From: Dulcicalothrix desertica PCC 7102
GTDB taxonomy: Bacteria > Cyanobacteriota > Cyanobacteriia > Cyanobacteriales > Nostocaceae
Reading direction: 5' to 3'
Assembly: GCF_003991905.1 (NCBI RefSeq)
Contig: NZ_RSCL01000002.1
Span: forward strand, 295,630-339,131
DNA length: 43,502 nt
Shown: positions 17,094-26,957 of the stretch, one piece after another
Layout of the letters: each line of letters starts with the position of its first letter
Position numbering within the stretch: the first letter of the stretch is position 1
Translations under genes and position numbers: made by a program
Notes under the pieces: model-generated
Seen by the model: the letters and a program-made list of their open reading frames with translations, nothing else
Database searches by the model: none
Told to the model about the DNA's origin: nothing

Positions 17094-18596
17094 TTAGTAT
17101 TCAAAGTAGATGAATGGTAAACTACCTTGCGGCGCCAGTATCCAAACGAGATAAAAGCATAACGGCACGAACAGAACTTTGAGGTGCCAATTGAATTCAA
17201 GTTTGAGATGACGCTTAAATAGATAAGATATCGCCATACCTAAAAATACAGCACCTAGTAACAGCGCAACTTGAGACTGACTTATTTTCAAAGCTTCGAC
17301 ATACACAAGTTGTGAAAACTGAGCGTCAGCACTATGTCCCCAAAGTTTTTTTGTAGCTTGCATTGAGTCGCGTAGGTCAGGTAAGCGGAACCATATCCAC
17401 GATGTAAACACCATTAGCTGTGTTACCAACCACGCCACAATAACACCAATTGGTGACTGCCAAAAATATTCGAGAAATTCTATACGGTCACTAACTTTAT
17501 CAACTAGTCGATGCACGACTAAAGCTAAACCATGCCAGAACCCCCATACAATAAACCCTAATGCGGCGCCATGCCAAACACCACACACAACCATCACAAT
17601 TACCAGGTTGACACATGTACGTTCCAACCCAGCACGTGAACCACCAAGTGGAAAGTATAGGTAATTTCGCAACCAGTCCCCTAAAGTCATATGCCAACGG
17701 CGCCAAAAATCAGCAATACTCGTACTGAAGTAAGGTGAATCAAAGTTTTCTGGCAACACTAACCCAAATAACATCGCACTGCCACGAGCTATATCTACAT
17801 ATCCACTAAAATCCAAATACAACTGCAAACCATATGCAAACGTTGCTAACCATATATCTGTACTACCTGCGCGTTGTAAGTTACCGAAACAAATATCGAC
17901 AAAAACACCGATATTATCGGCGAATAATCCTTTTTTGACGGCGCCCTTCGCTATCAGCCATAATGCGTCAGATATTACATTCGCACTTGGCAATGCTGCT
18001 TTGAATTGATTTGTAAGTTGATGAAAGCGTGTTATTGGGCCTGAAGTGACTTTGAAAAATAGTAACTTGTAAGTCGCGAATTTGATTAAATTGTTTGTCG
18101 CAGGGGCGCCACGATAAACGTCTACTAGATACGCGATGCACTCAAATACAAAGTAAGATATTCCAAGCGGCGCCAGTAGTTTGAATGTATCTAATCCCAA
18201 GCCTTTAATTGTAGCTTCGGGTAAGGCAAATTTTAAAAAGGGTACTAGGTATTTAAAACCAAATAGTAAAAATATATTTAAGACTATACCTATACATACT
18301 AAAGTTAAACGGCGCCGATTCCAGTCAGCTTGAGCGTATTCCCAATCTTCGTTAGATATACCCGCATTTTGATTATGTTCTCCGGGTGAGGTGTTTTGTC
18401 CTATTTCAAGTCCTAGACGATAGTTTATATAAACGAGTACTAGTAATAATGGTAAATACTGAGGCTGATACGATATATAAAATACTACGCTTGCTAACAA
18501 TAATATGAACAAACGCAGTTTCTCATCGCCGACAGACCAATAAATACCGAGAACACTCAGTAAAAATAATCCGTATAATATTGAAATGAAATTCAT
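17094..18596 (-). CDS. MBOAT-family O-acyltransferase (AlgI-like)
   Basis: A 500-residue polytopic membrane protein with about ten hydrophobic segments. It has the MBOAT motifs: YLDFSGYVDIARGSAMLFG, FWRRWHMTLGDWLRNYLYFP (about residues 295-315) and the invariant His in VCGVWHGAALGF (about 340). Relatives such as AlgI and DltB move acyl groups across the membrane to extracellular polymers. The start overlaps the stop of the 971-residue DUF1574 gene by ATGA. DUF1574 is an SGNH-like domain, so the two probably work as a pair: the membrane protein delivers acetyl and the partner attaches it to an exopolysaccharide. The polysaccharide is unknown. Confidence 0.92.
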   Translation of the reverse strand: MNFISILYGLFLLSVLGIYWSVGDEKLRLFILLLASVVFYISYQPQYLPLLLVLVYINYRLGLEIGQNTSPGEHNQNAGISNEDWEYAQADWNRRRLTLVCIGIVLNIFLLFGFKYLVPFLKFALPEATIKGLGLDTFKLLAPLGISYFVFECIAYLVDVYRGAPATNNLIKFATYKLLFFKVTSGPITRFHQLTNQFKAALPSANVISDALWLIAKGAVKKGLFADNIGVFVDICFGNLQRAGSTDIWLATFAYGLQLYLDFSGYVDIARGSAMLFGLVLPENFDSPYFSTSIADFWRRWHMTLGDWLRNYLYFPLGGSRAGLERTCVNLVIVMVVCGVWHGAALGFIVWGFWHGLALVVHRLVDKVSDRIEFLEYFWQSPIGVIVAWLVTQLMVFTSWIWFRLPDLRDSMQATKKLWGHSADAQFSQLVYVEALKISQSQVALLLGAVFLGMAISYLFKRHLKLEFNWHLKVLFVPLCFYLVWILAPQGSLPFIYFEY

Positions 18597-21508
18597 TTTT
18601 TATTTATCCAGGGAATCATTGGGTCTTTGGCAAGCTTGTTTGACACTTCGTAGGCACCGTAGCGGTTAAGATGACTAGGGTCTGAGAAAAAGTCATTTTT
18701 TTGTGGGAAAAGTAATCCTAAGTCGCGGAACACAAAGTGCGAACGTTCGGATGCCGTTTGTATCATGTACTGCTGGAATAGTTGCTCGAACTGTGTACGA
18801 ACTGGGTCTAAGTATTCACTTGTTAATGGCATGTTGGCGAATACTAAGGATATTTTTTGCGACTGGGTGAACTTTAATATTTCTTGCAGTGCTAAGTCTT
18901 GGTCTCCTCCAAGTAAAAATCCTTTATAGTCGTTGTCATAGCTACCACTCACTTTTGAATGTTTTTGGTAATAAACACTAGGGTCAAAACGTATTGATAG
19001 TGGTAAAAAGCCATCAAAATCAACTGATTGTACTGGTTCTTCTGCGTCTTTGCCATTTATTTGATTTGATGACGCTTTATTTTTATCTACACCTGTTAGA
19101 GCATCTAATTTGGCGCCTAGTACTGCTTTGAGTTGGTTACGATTTTGGTAAGCTCCTGATAATGAACCTAATTTCTCGTTCAACCAATCGTTAGCTGCTT
19201 GATAGCTGTTTTTTCGCTGGTCGTTTGATTTGGTTTTAGATTTAGTTTCTTGTGCTGTATCTGTATCTCCACGAGCTATTGATTTTTCAATGGCTTGTTT
19301 ATAACCTGGAGATGCTGCTATTGACCGGAATGTAGTGTCCTCGCGTCCACTGTTGAAGGCACGGGCGCCGTCTGCCCAGATAATTAATTTGGGTAGTTCA
19401 GATGGTTCTAAGACTTTACGCAATATAAAGTTAACGACTTGGGCAGTGGCGCCGTTTATACCAAAGTTAAAGACATCTAAATTGCGGTAGCCTTGAGTTG
19501 CTAGAGCTTTAGATAAGGCTACTGGGTCAACACCTCGTAGAGCGCGCGAAGAACCAATAATTAATATATCTGGTGGCTGCCCGCCGTTTTTCTGTAATCT
19601 TTGCCGATATAATGCTAGTTGCTCATCGAGTTGACGCGCATTAAAAGTTGGCGACTGAGTACGCGCTGCTAATAATATTGCCGTTGCAGTTCCTGATGGA
19701 CTACGGCTAATTTCACTACCTGTTGTTTGCGTAAATGCCGATGCGTTGAAGGCTTGATTCTCTTTTGGTGCGGTGTCTGCTGTGAAGGACGCATTAACAT
19801 CATTCGGATTGGGGGTTTGCGGAACTTGACTAGTAGTTAATGTTGGTACGGGTTGCTGTGAAAATTTATTTAATACCCAATCGGTTTGTAATGTTAACAA
19901 TAACCCGACTGTTGCCCATACTAATGCCGAAGCATTTGATTTCGCGCGTCCATTAGGTGCGCTATTCGCATCCTCTTTGTCTTTGAATAGCTGTGTGGCA
20001 AGTAAAAGTTTTCTTGCGCTTATACCCCAATTTTGCACTGCTTGCTTAACAAAAGTTTGAACTTCATCTGATGTTAAGTCTTGACGCAGTACTGGTTCAT
20101 CGGTTGGTGGTAAGAGTTCGCGAACATAACTTGATGTTGCTGCAAATTCTGGCGCCGGTTCGGGAACATATCGTTGTCTTGCTGCAAAGTCTACACCATA
20201 ATGCCATGATGCTTCTTTATTACCTGCACGGCGCCCATAAACGCGCACTCCTAATATCCCTGGCATTTTGAGTTGTCGCAGTAACTTAACTACTTGAGTT
20301 GTTACTTGTTTACGGTCTGGAGATACGGCCGCATCGCACATCACATGCATTAAATCTCCCTTTCGCAATAACAATACCCGCATACCACCTGTTTTGAGGC
20401 GCCAATATAAGTCAGAATTTAATAAACGCTCTAGTAAAAATACAAGTGCTGGTTCATCTCCATTTGAAGCAAGTTCAATTGTTGGTATTGATAAAGCAGG
20501 GTGATATGAAGCAGGAAGCGTTAACCAATCTATCCAAGCTGGTTCTGCATCTGTGCTGACTTGCCCGTATATAGTCGCCGCTGTTATTCCTTGGGGTGCA
20601 ATATCATTTAAGCAAGCACCTACTTCTTTTATGCATAACCCGCGTCTTGGCGCCGTTTCTCCATTTGACCGAACGTTCGTACAAAATACGTGAAGCGTTG
20701 ATTCGTTGAGTGAAGTAGTAACTTTAATTTTGTCAGCTAATTTTTCATTCAAATAAGAAGCTATTGCTTGCACATCTCCCCAACGTGCCCAGTCTTTGAG
20801 CATAACCTCGGTTGGGGTTAAATCAATTCGCAACATCCAGTCAGGTTTTGGCTCTCCTTGGACGTGGCAAACAATAACAGCATCTTGATAACCTGCTAGT
20901 TTAAGGTGACGTAGTTTTTGGGCAACAGGTTCAGCAATTATTGAGGGGTCTGGACTATAGCTCGATTTACATAGTATCCATAGACGATTCTTATTATTGT
21001 TATTATCTTGGTTTTTGACTTTAACGCGAACACCAATACCCAAAGAACTCAGAGTTTCGCTTAAATACCTAGCAATTGCTTCGGGGTCACCTTTTTTGGC
21101 TAAACTCTCGTTCGAGACAATTATGGCGCCTGTTGTATGTTGGGTACGTTTCGCATCTAGAAGCAGGGCCACGTTGACTTGTTCGAGATGACGGTCAAGT
21201 TGATTAAGATAAACTCGGTGACACCATTCGGGACGCTTGACGGCTTTTTTTCTACCGTAGACAAATACTTGATATATAGATGGCTGTTCGCTACCATCGC
21301 TATTTTTTAACGCTTCTAAGTCTGTTTGCTGTAAAGCTTTAAGTAAATCGGACAATGTTTGCCACCGCTGTGGACACTCAATAGCTTCACATAAAATATG
21401 TAGGTCATTTCCCTGCAACCGGATTTTCACCCCTAGAGTGTTTATACCAGTTGCTTGACTCACCCACTGCACTATTGTTTTTTGACGGTCAGGTAGTACT
21501 GTTTTCAT
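18593..21508 (-). CDS. Large protein with four N-terminal modules, TM helix and DUF1574 (SGNH-like) domain
   Basis: 971 residues. The N-terminal 470 residues hold four degenerate modules of about 100 residues. Each runs roughly as a GD-AI-YL helix, L.V.C..., a helix VxxxLxxLxxxG, then VxVYGxxxGxxxPxW (VFVYGRKKAVKRPEWC; VIVCHVQGEPKPDWM; ATIYGQVSTDAEPAWI; VRVYGRRAGNKEASWH). A single membrane helix follows (about residues 530-548, ALVWATVGLLLTLQTDWVL), then a Ser/Thr/Pro-rich linker. The C-terminal DUF1574 domain has DILIIGSSRALRGVDP (about 645), the Ser block of SGNH hydrolases, and SDPSHLNRYGAYEVS with the Asp-His pair near the end. Translationally coupled to the MBOAT gene; a likely role is O-acetylation of an extracellular polymer. 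The module function is unknown. Confidence 0.88.
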   Translation of the reverse strand: MKTVLPDRQKTIVQWVSQATGINTLGVKIRLQGNDLHILCEAIECPQRWQTLSDLLKALQQTDLEALKNSDGSEQPSIYQVFVYGRKKAVKRPEWCHRVYLNQLDRHLEQVNVALLLDAKRTQHTTGAIIVSNESLAKKGDPEAIARYLSETLSSLGIGVRVKVKNQDNNNNKNRLWILCKSSYSPDPSIIAEPVAQKLRHLKLAGYQDAVIVCHVQGEPKPDWMLRIDLTPTEVMLKDWARWGDVQAIASYLNEKLADKIKVTTSLNESTLHVFCTNVRSNGETAPRRGLCIKEVGACLNDIAPQGITAATIYGQVSTDAEPAWIDWLTLPASYHPALSIPTIELASNGDEPALVFLLERLLNSDLYWRLKTGGMRVLLLRKGDLMHVMCDAAVSPDRKQVTTQVVKLLRQLKMPGILGVRVYGRRAGNKEASWHYGVDFAARQRYVPEPAPEFAATSSYVRELLPPTDEPVLRQDLTSDEVQTFVKQAVQNWGISARKLLLATQLFKDKEDANSAPNGRAKSNASALVWATVGLLLTLQTDWVLNKFSQQPVPTLTTSQVPQTPNPNDVNASFTADTAPKENQAFNASAFTQTTGSEISRSPSGTATAILLAARTQSPTFNARQLDEQLALYRQRLQKNGGQPPDILIIGSSRALRGVDPVALSKALATQGYRNLDVFNFGINGATAQVVNFILRKVLEPSELPKLIIWADGARAFNSGREDTTFRSIAASPGYKQAIEKSIARGDTDTAQETKSKTKSNDQRKNSYQAANDWLNEKLGSLSGAYQNRNQLKAVLGAKLDALTGVDKNKASSNQINGKDAEEPVQSVDFDGFLPLSIRFDPSVYYQKHSKVSGSYDNDYKGFLLGGDQDLALQEILKFTQSQKISLVFANMPLTSEYLDPVRTQFEQLFQQYMIQTASERSHFVFRDLGLLFPQKNDFFSDPSHLNRYGAYEVSNKLAKDPMIPWINKK

Positions 21509-21671
21509 GGAAATGGCTTAGGGGTAGTAGATAGTGGTATTTTGGGGGCTAATTGGTTGGGGGCTATTAACAACAACAGATTGTTTGTAAACTAGAACGA
21601 TAGAATCATTACATCATGAAATTTTTTTAACATTTTTTTCCCACTTATCCTACAACAACTCAAAAAACATA

Positions 21672-21899
21672 ATGCGTACTAATTCCGATAATCACGGGTC
21701 GAACCCATTGTCGTTGATTCCTCAATCTATCCTCCTCCAAATTGGTACAGTTTCGGTGTTCACGCTGGTTTTAGCACAAAAAAGTGCAACTGACGCTTTA
21801 ACTGCATTAGGACAAGCTAGCGAAGAGTTACTTCGAGGTGAACGTTTACCTATCCTAGAGTTCCCCAATTCAACGAATAAATCAACCGAATCAAGGTAA
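21672..21899 (+). CDS. Small conserved-looking cyanobacterial protein
   Basis: A 75-residue protein with a short N-terminal polar segment, a hydrophobic stretch (SILLQIGTVSVFTLVLAQKS, residues about 19-38) and a conserved-looking end ALTALGQASEELLRGERLPILEFP. It resembles short cyanobacterial proteins with a hydrophobic helix followed by GQASEE.FRGDRLP. The function is unknown. It lies in the same direction as ppc with a 127-bp gap, so it may share upstream regulation but is probably not translationally coupled. The ATG at 21672 is the only good start. Confidence 0.65.
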   Translation: MRTNSDNHGSNPLSLIPQSILLQIGTVSVFTLVLAQKSATDALTALGQASEELLRGERLPILEFPNSTNKSTESR

Positions 21900-22026
21900 A
21901 GATAATCAAACTTTTTTCTGTAACAAATCATACATTTTTGCTATAAAAGTTTGCGGTACTTTCCCTACCCATATTTCTCTCAATGCCCAATAATTAAAAA
22001 GTCCGATAGCTCTACTACAACAGGAT

Positions 22027-25000
22027 ATGAGTTCCCTTTTATACTCTTCCACCGAAGCTGCTAATAACTACCCTGCATCTGATTTATTTTTGCGCCATCG
22101 TCTCCAGGTCATGGAGGAGTTATGGGAAACCGTGCTGCGTCAAGAGTGTGGTCAGGAGATGGTGGACTTACTGCGGCAGTTACGCGATTTATGTTCGCCA
22201 GAAGGACAAGCAACTCAAGACCAAGCAACCGAAGTTTTTAAGTTGATTGAACAACTTAGTATTAACGAAGCAATCCGCGCAGCACGGGCATTTGCCCTGT
22301 ACTTTCAATTGATTAATATCATTGAGCAGGACTATGAGCAAAGGCAGCAGATGACGAGGTATGAGGTGGAGCCAACTGCCGAAGTTGAGGATACCTTGCC
22401 TACTATCGTCCAAGGCGATAATGTCGAGGGACTTCCTGTTAATAGTGGACTTGGTGCGGATTTACTAACAAAAAGCTGGCGTAACTCAGCGTCAAATAAA
22501 CAGAGGGGTACATTTGCTGCACTCTTCCCTGATTTATTTAACCTCAACGTGCCGCCACAGTTGATTCAACGATTAATAACACAACTCGATGTACAGTTAG
22601 TGTTCACAGCGCACCCTACAGAAATTGTTCGCCATACAATTCGTGGTAAACAGCGTCGAGTTGTACAGTTATTGCAAGAACTCGATGCTTTAGAAAAGCG
22701 TTTAGGAGGCGCCGCACTTCCTCAACGTTGGGAAGCTCTTGAGTTACGATTACAGCTTATCGAAGAAATACGTTTATGGTGGCGTACTGATGAACTACAT
22801 CAGTTTAAACCATCGGTGTTAGATGAAGTTGATTATGCGCTGCACTACTTCCAAGAAGTATTATTCGATGGTATTCCCCAGCTATACCGACGCTTTAAAC
22901 AAACCCTAAACGCGACGTATCCTTGGCTAGAACCACCAAGCAAAAACTTTTGTAAATTTGGTTCGTGGGTTGGTGGTGACAGAGACGGAAATCCTTCTGT
23001 AACACCCGCTATTACTTGGGAAACAGCTTGCTACCAGCGCAATATAGTTCTACAAAAATATATTGACTCAGTAAAAGAACTGCGTGAATTATTAAGCGTT
23101 TCGATGCAGTGGAGTGATGTACTACCTGATTTACTCGAATCGTTAGAACTTGAACAATCGCAAATGAGCAAAGTTTACGATGAACTGGCACTGCGATATC
23201 GTCAAGAGCCATATCGTTTGAAGTTATCGTATATTCTCAAGCGATTAGAAAATACACTCTCACGTAACTCAGCGCTGCAAAAAGGTGAGAGTATTAAAGA
23301 AATCTCTACTCCTGCTTATGGGTCGGGAGAAGATTTCTTAGCGGAACTGCGATTAATTCAGCGAAACCTCAAGGAAACAGGTTTAACTTCGCAGCTTCTC
23401 GAAAATCTGATTTGTCAAGTTGAAATTTTCGGCTTTAATTTAACAAAAATAGATATTCGCCAAGAATCATCGCGCCACAGTGATGCGCTCAACGAAATTC
23501 TCGAATACATGGGTATTCATTCAAAACCCTACAATGAGCTTTCTGAGGCTGAACGTGTCGAATGGTTAATTAGTGAACTCAAAACTCGGCGCCCCTTAAC
23601 TTCTGCGGAGTTACCATTCTCTGAAAAAACTAACGACGTTATCGAAACGATGCGTATTGTTAGGTCATTACAACAAGAGTTTGGTTATAACATTTGTCAA
23701 ACCTACATTATTAGTATGTGTCGCGAAGTTAGCGACGTGTTAGAAGTATTACTGTTTGCCAAAGAAGCAGGACTTTATGACCCAGGAACGGCAGTAGGAA
23801 CAATACAAGTAGTTCCATTATTTGAAACCGTCGAAGATTTACTGCGGTCGCGCGCAGTAATGCAGCAATTATTCGAGTTGCCTTTATACCGTGCAATGCT
23901 AGCAGGTGGGTATGCCGTAATCGAGCATAAAGAATCATTGGCGCCATCTTTACTATCTCCTCCAACACCGCCATTACCTCGTTCTCCTGAGTCTCCACCA
24001 CCTTTGACTCCTAACCTTCAAGAAGTAATGTTGGGATATTCAGATAGTAATAAAGACTCTGGCTTCTTGAGTAGTAACTGGGAAATTCACAAAGCCCAAA
24101 AAAGCTTACAAGAAATTGCTGAGAAATACGGTATAAACTTACGCATATTTCATGGACGTGGTGGTTCAGTAGGTCGCGGTGGTGGGCCAGCATATGAAGC
24201 CATTTTGGCGCAACCAGGGCACAGTATAAACGGACGCATCAAAATTACAGAACAAGGTGAAGTGCTAGCATCGAAATACTCGTTGCGTGATTTAGCATTA
24301 TATAACTTAGAAACAATAACCAGTGCTGTAATTCAAGCTAGTTTACTGCGAACAGGGTTTGATGATATCGAACCTTGGAACGAGATAATGGAGGAATTAG
24401 CGACTCGTTCGCGTAGTCATTACCGTGCATTGATATACGAACAACCCGACTTTATCGACTTCTTCCATTCATGCACACCCATCGAAGAAATTAGCCAATT
24501 ACAAATTAGTTCGCGTCCAGCAAGGCGCCCATCTGGTAAAAAAGACTTAACAGGGTTACGCGCTATTCCGTGGGTATTTAGTTGGACACAAACTAGGTTC
24601 TTATTGCCATCATGGTATGGAGTTGGAACAGCACTCCAGGAATTTTTGGATGAAGAACCAAAAGAACACATGACACTGCTGCGATATTTCTACATGAAAT
24701 GGCCATTCTTCAAAATGGTTGTTTCTAAAGCGGAAATGACGCTAGCAAAAGTTGACCTGCTAATGGCACACCATTACGTCCAAGAATTATCACATCCAGA
24801 CGACCGTGCCAGATTCGCTGTTGTGTTCGAGCAAATAGCCAAAGAATTCTATCTCACCCGCAACATTGTACTGCAAATCACCGGACACAAAAATCTTCTT
24901 GATGGCGACCCAGTTTTACAACGCTCCGTTCAATTGCGTAATGGAACAATTGTACCGTTAGGATTCATACAAGTCTCCTTGCTCAAGCGTTTACGTCAAG

Positions 25001-25116
25001 CCAAAAACATTACAACATCGGGTGTAATCCATTCCCGCTACAGTAAAGGTGAACTGTTACGAGGCGCCTTGCTTACCATCAATGGTATTGCCGCAGGAAT
25101 GAGAAATACAGGCTGA
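22027..25116 (+). CDS. ppc: Phosphoenolpyruvate carboxylase
   Basis: 1029 residues, the usual size for cyanobacterial PEPC. The enzyme adds bicarbonate to PEP, giving oxaloacetate to refill the TCA cycle and supply aspartate and glutamate. Signature parts: [14 protein letters not shown] with the catalytic His (about residue 195), [16 protein letters not shown] (about 316), [20 protein letters not shown] (about 675), [14 protein letters not shown] (about 707), [20 protein letters not shown] and the C-terminus [10 protein letters not shown] that enters the active site. A Pro/Ser-rich insert (about residues 637-664, [16 protein letters not shown]) lies just before the [10 protein letters not shown] motif, where cyanobacterial PEPCs vary in length. 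An ATG immediately follows CAACAGGAT. Single transcription unit. Confidence 0.98.
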   Translation: MSSLLYSSTEAANNYPASDLFLRHRLQVMEELWETVLRQECGQEMVDLLRQLRDLCSPEGQATQDQATEVFKLIEQLSINEAIRAARAFALYFQLINIIEQDYEQRQQMTRYEVEPTAEVEDTLPTIVQGDNVEGLPVNSGLGADLLTKSWRNSASNKQRGTFAALFPDLFNLNVPPQLIQRLITQLDVQLVFTAHPTEIVRHTIRGKQRRVVQLLQELDALEKRLGGAALPQRWEALELRLQLIEEIRLWWRTDELHQFKPSVLDEVDYALHYFQEVLFDGIPQLYRRFKQTLNATYPWLEPPSKNFCKFGSWVGGDRDGNPSVTPAITWETACYQRNIVLQKYIDSVKELRELLSVSMQWSDVLPDLLESLELEQSQMSKVYDELALRYRQEPYRLKLSYILKRLENTLSRNSALQKGESIKEISTPAYGSGEDFLAELRLIQRNLKETGLTSQLLENLICQVEIFGFNLTKIDIRQESSRHSDALNEILEYMGIHSKPYNELSEAERVEWLISELKTRRPLTSAELPFSEKTNDVIETMRIVRSLQQEFGYNICQTYIISMCREVSDVLEVLLFAKEAGLYDPGTAVGTIQVVPLFETVEDLLRSRAVMQQLFELPLYRAMLAGGYAVIEHKESLAPSLLSPPTPPLPRSPESPPPLTPNLQEVMLGYSDSNKDSGFLSSNWEIHKAQKSLQEIAEKYGINLRIFHGRGGSVGRGGGPAYEAILAQPGHSINGRIKITEQGEVLASKYSLRDLALYNLETITSAVIQASLLRTGFDDIEPWNEIMEELATRSRSHYRALIYEQPDFIDFFHSCTPIEEISQLQISSRPARRPSGKKDLTGLRAIPWVFSWTQTRFLLPSWYGVGTALQEFLDEEPKEHMTLLRYFYMKWPFFKMVVSKAEMTLAKVDLLMAHHYVQELSHPDDRARFAVVFEQIAKEFYLTRNIVLQITGHKNLLDGDPVLQRSVQLRNGTIVPLGFIQVSLLKRLRQAKNITTSGVIHSRYSKGELLRGALLTINGIAAGMRNTG

Positions 25117-25127
25117 ACCCTCTTGCT

Positions 25128-25153
25128 CTTGTGGAACGGGCATCCTGCCCGTT
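25128..25153 (+). repeat. TTGTGG + hairpin repeat after ppc
   Basis: CTTGTGGAACGGGCATCC then TGCCCGTT. The stem AACGGGCA/TGCCCGTT differs from other copies by paired bases. It sits 11 bp after the ppc stop and may double as a transcript end signal. Confidence 0.8.
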
Positions 25154-25184
25154 TCAAATTATAGAATCTTTTTAAATTTGTAAT

Positions 25185-25433
25185 ATGACTAAAAAGCGCG
25201 TATTAATTTGCACTTTTATAGCTCTAACATCAGGATTTTTTGCCGGCTTCACAGGTTGGCAAATCTCGATGAACTTGAAGAGCCAAAAGTGTCAAAATCA
25301 AGTTTGGGGAGTAAGAGAATTATGCACAGCATCAGTAGCTCCTGGCGCCATGTGGTCAGGAAGCACTACTGGTTTATGGACAGGCACAATTTTAGGCGCC
25401 TTTGTAGGTAGCTTAGTGACTAAAAAGAAGTAA
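25185..25433 (+). CDS. Small two-helix membrane protein, unknown
   Basis: An 82-residue protein with two hydrophobic Gly/Ala-rich helices (about residues 5-25, LICTFIALTSGFFAGFTGWQ; about 52-76, GAMWSGSTTGLWTGTILGAF) and basic ends (MTKKR..., ...TKKK). Two Cys in the loop (KCQNQ and ELCTAS) could pair outside the cytoplasm. It overlaps the convergent 123-residue gene by 14 bp at the 3' end. The family is not recognised; a rival frame in the same segment (25208-25411) lacks the membrane pattern. Confidence 0.6.
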   Translation: MTKKRVLICTFIALTSGFFAGFTGWQISMNLKSQKCQNQVWGVRELCTASVAPGAMWSGSTTGLWTGTILGAFVGSLVTKKK

Positions 25434-25791
25434 ACTCCAACTCAGCCAAACTCGTCCATTCGCTGGTACTGGTGTCGTAACAATACCATTGCCCGTCTTT
25501 GCCGCGATAACAAAAAAGCGAACGACTACCAGCACTAAAATCATCAGTTAAGTAGTATAAAACACCGCGAAACGGAAAAGTCTTGCGACTCAGCCGTTTA
25601 GCAACCGCTTGATTGGGACATTCCACAACAAACACAGGCAAATCATCAAGATGTGTTAGTGAAAAAAAACACATCCGTAAAATCGCACGCAACCAACTTT
25701 CGGAACTATCGAAATAGCTATCAATAATTTTATTGGTCAGAGCTTGCTCCAGCGAACGATTCCTTATATCTGGAACATCCAGGTCCGACAT
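25420..25791 (-). CDS. Conserved-type cyanobacterial hypothetical protein
   Basis: A 123-residue soluble protein. The N-terminal half is helical (SLEQALTNKIIDSYFDSSES, WLRAILRMCFFSL). A central strand-rich part reads VFVVECPNQAVAKRLSRKTF, then FRGVLYYLTDDF. It ends in an aromatic WYCYDTSTSEWTSLAELEF segment. No catalytic motif is evident and I do not recognise the family. It converges on the small membrane protein and is divergent from DUF4090, so it is probably a single-gene unit. Confidence 0.7.
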   Translation of the reverse strand: MSDLDVPDIRNRSLEQALTNKIIDSYFDSSESWLRAILRMCFFSLTHLDDLPVFVVECPNQAVAKRLSRKTFPFRGVLYYLTDDFSAGSRSLFCYRGKDGQWYCYDTSTSEWTSLAELEFTSF

Positions 25792-25962
25792 AGCATTACC
25801 ACCTATCGCAACACATGACTGGTGCTTAGGTTAAACCATAAAACCCCTTACTGGCAAGTCTCTTCATCAAAATCATCTACTAGACTGCATTTTGAAGCGA
25901 ATCGTTAAGGAGGCGCCGAGAGTTGGTAAAATTTACAATGCAATGCCAGAAAGAAAAAAGTC

Positions 25963-26268
25963 ATGTCTGCCGAAACCAGCCAAGCAAACCAAGATACCAA
26001 AGGTGCTGATGCCATTGATGAAGCAATCGCACGTGGAATTGATTTTGATGGAACTTCCATTCCAGAAGCAAAACTAGAATTGTATAACAAAGTCATGGGA
26101 CTCGAAGCAAACCGTCAACGTAGTGGTGTATCTAATACCATGCGTTCGCGTATAGTCCGCATAGGCGCCAAACATATTCCCCAAGAAGAACTTAACCAAA
26201 TGCTTAATGGCGCCGGCTTTGCTGAATTAAAAGAAAAAGAAGTCGCTTTTTACTACGGCGGTAAATAA
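25963..26268 (+). CDS. DUF4090-family protein
   Basis: A 101-residue cyanobacterial protein. The segment AIDEAIARGIDFDGTSIPEA and the end VRIGAKHIPQEELNQMLNGA, AGFAELKEKEVAFYYGG match my memory of the DUF4090 family, which has no known function. It is mostly helical, without membrane segments. The ATG at 25963 follows an A/G-rich stretch (GAAAGAAAAAAGTC). It lies upstream of a pair of GTAGAGACGCG hairpins and converges on maf. Confidence 0.75.
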   Translation: MSAETSQANQDTKGADAIDEAIARGIDFDGTSIPEAKLELYNKVMGLEANRQRSGVSNTMRSRIVRIGAKHIPQEELNQMLNGAGFAELKEKEVAFYYGGK

Positions 26269-26276
26269 TTAATGTT

Positions 26277-26342
26277 GTAGAGACGCGATTTATCGCGTAT
26301 CCATACAATCCGCAATAAAGACGCGATTTATCGCGTCTCTAC
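26277..26342 (+). repeat. Inverted pair of GTAGAGACGCG hairpins
   Basis: GTAGAGACGCGATTTATCGC (26277-26296) and its reverse, GCGATTTATCGCGTCTCTAC (26323-26342), face each other around a short spacer. GTAG followed by a hairpin is the classic REP layout, and the inverted pair is BIME-like. It fills the gap between the DUF4090 and maf stops and may terminate both. Confidence 0.8.
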
Positions 26343-26345
26343 ATT

Positions 26346-26957
26346 TTATGGTTTCCAAAAATCGCTGACTGAATAACCCAAATCAGCTAACATGTGTCGT
26401 AGCAAAGGTAAACTTAACCCAATCACATTACTGTGACAACCTTCAATTTTCTCAACAAACACACTTCCTTTACCTTCTAAAGCAAAGGCGCCTGCACAGT
26501 TTAAAGGTTCACCTGTTGCCACATAAGTTCTTATCTCCGAATCACTTGCATTCGCAAAGTAAACTTTTGTAATTTGACACTTGACAATCATTCGATTTTG
26601 TGAAGTGTCTATCAAAACGTGACCAGTTAGCAAGTCACCAATTTGACCGCGCATTTCGTGCCAACGAGAAATAGCTTCTTCGGGACTAGCTGGTTTACCG
26701 TGAATTTCACCGTTGACAGCCAATACCGAATCACAACCCATAACAACAGCAGATTCAAATTTTGGTGCAATTCTCTCAGCTTTACGCTGGGCAAGTATCT
26801 GCACCAATAATACAGGGTCGCGTGACTGCACTTGTGATTCATCAAAATGACTTACAGAAACTACTGGTTCAATACCAATAGTTTGTAACAAGCGACGACG
26901 CGCAGGGGAAGCAGAAGCAAGTACAAATTGTGGAACAAATTGTGGAACGCCCATCAT
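26346..26957 (-). CDS. maf: Maf-family nucleotide pyrophosphatase
   Basis: About 203 residues. Maf/YhdE proteins hydrolyse non-standard or damaged dNTP/NTPs (for example dTTP/UTP or m7GTP) and affect septation. Motifs: [17 protein letters not shown] (N-terminal SxSPRR-like), [31 protein letters not shown] with the catalytic Asp, and [17 protein letters not shown] [12 protein letters not shown]. The frame is open further upstream (to 27014), but that part overlaps the cyanoP coding region. The ATG at 26957 overlaps the cyanoP stop as TAATG, so I chose it; a second ATG lies directly after it. A short internal duplication gives PQFVPQFV. Confidence 0.93.
   Translation of the reverse strand: MMGVPQFVPQFVLASASPARRRLLQTIGIEPVVSVSHFDESQVQSRDPVLLVQILAQRKAERIAPKFESAVVMGCDSVLAVNGEIHGKPASPEEAISRWHEMRGQIGDLLTGHVLIDTSQNRMIVKCQITKVYFANASDSEIRTYVATGEPLNCAGAFALEGKGSVFVEKIEGCHSNVIGLSLPLLRHMLADLGYSVSDFWKP

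Noticed and set aside
21690-21720. GGGTCGAACCC resembling a tRNA T-arm
   Set aside because: No matching acceptor, D or anticodon stems were found, and it lies within a credible small protein gene. I saw no tRNA or rRNA in the window.
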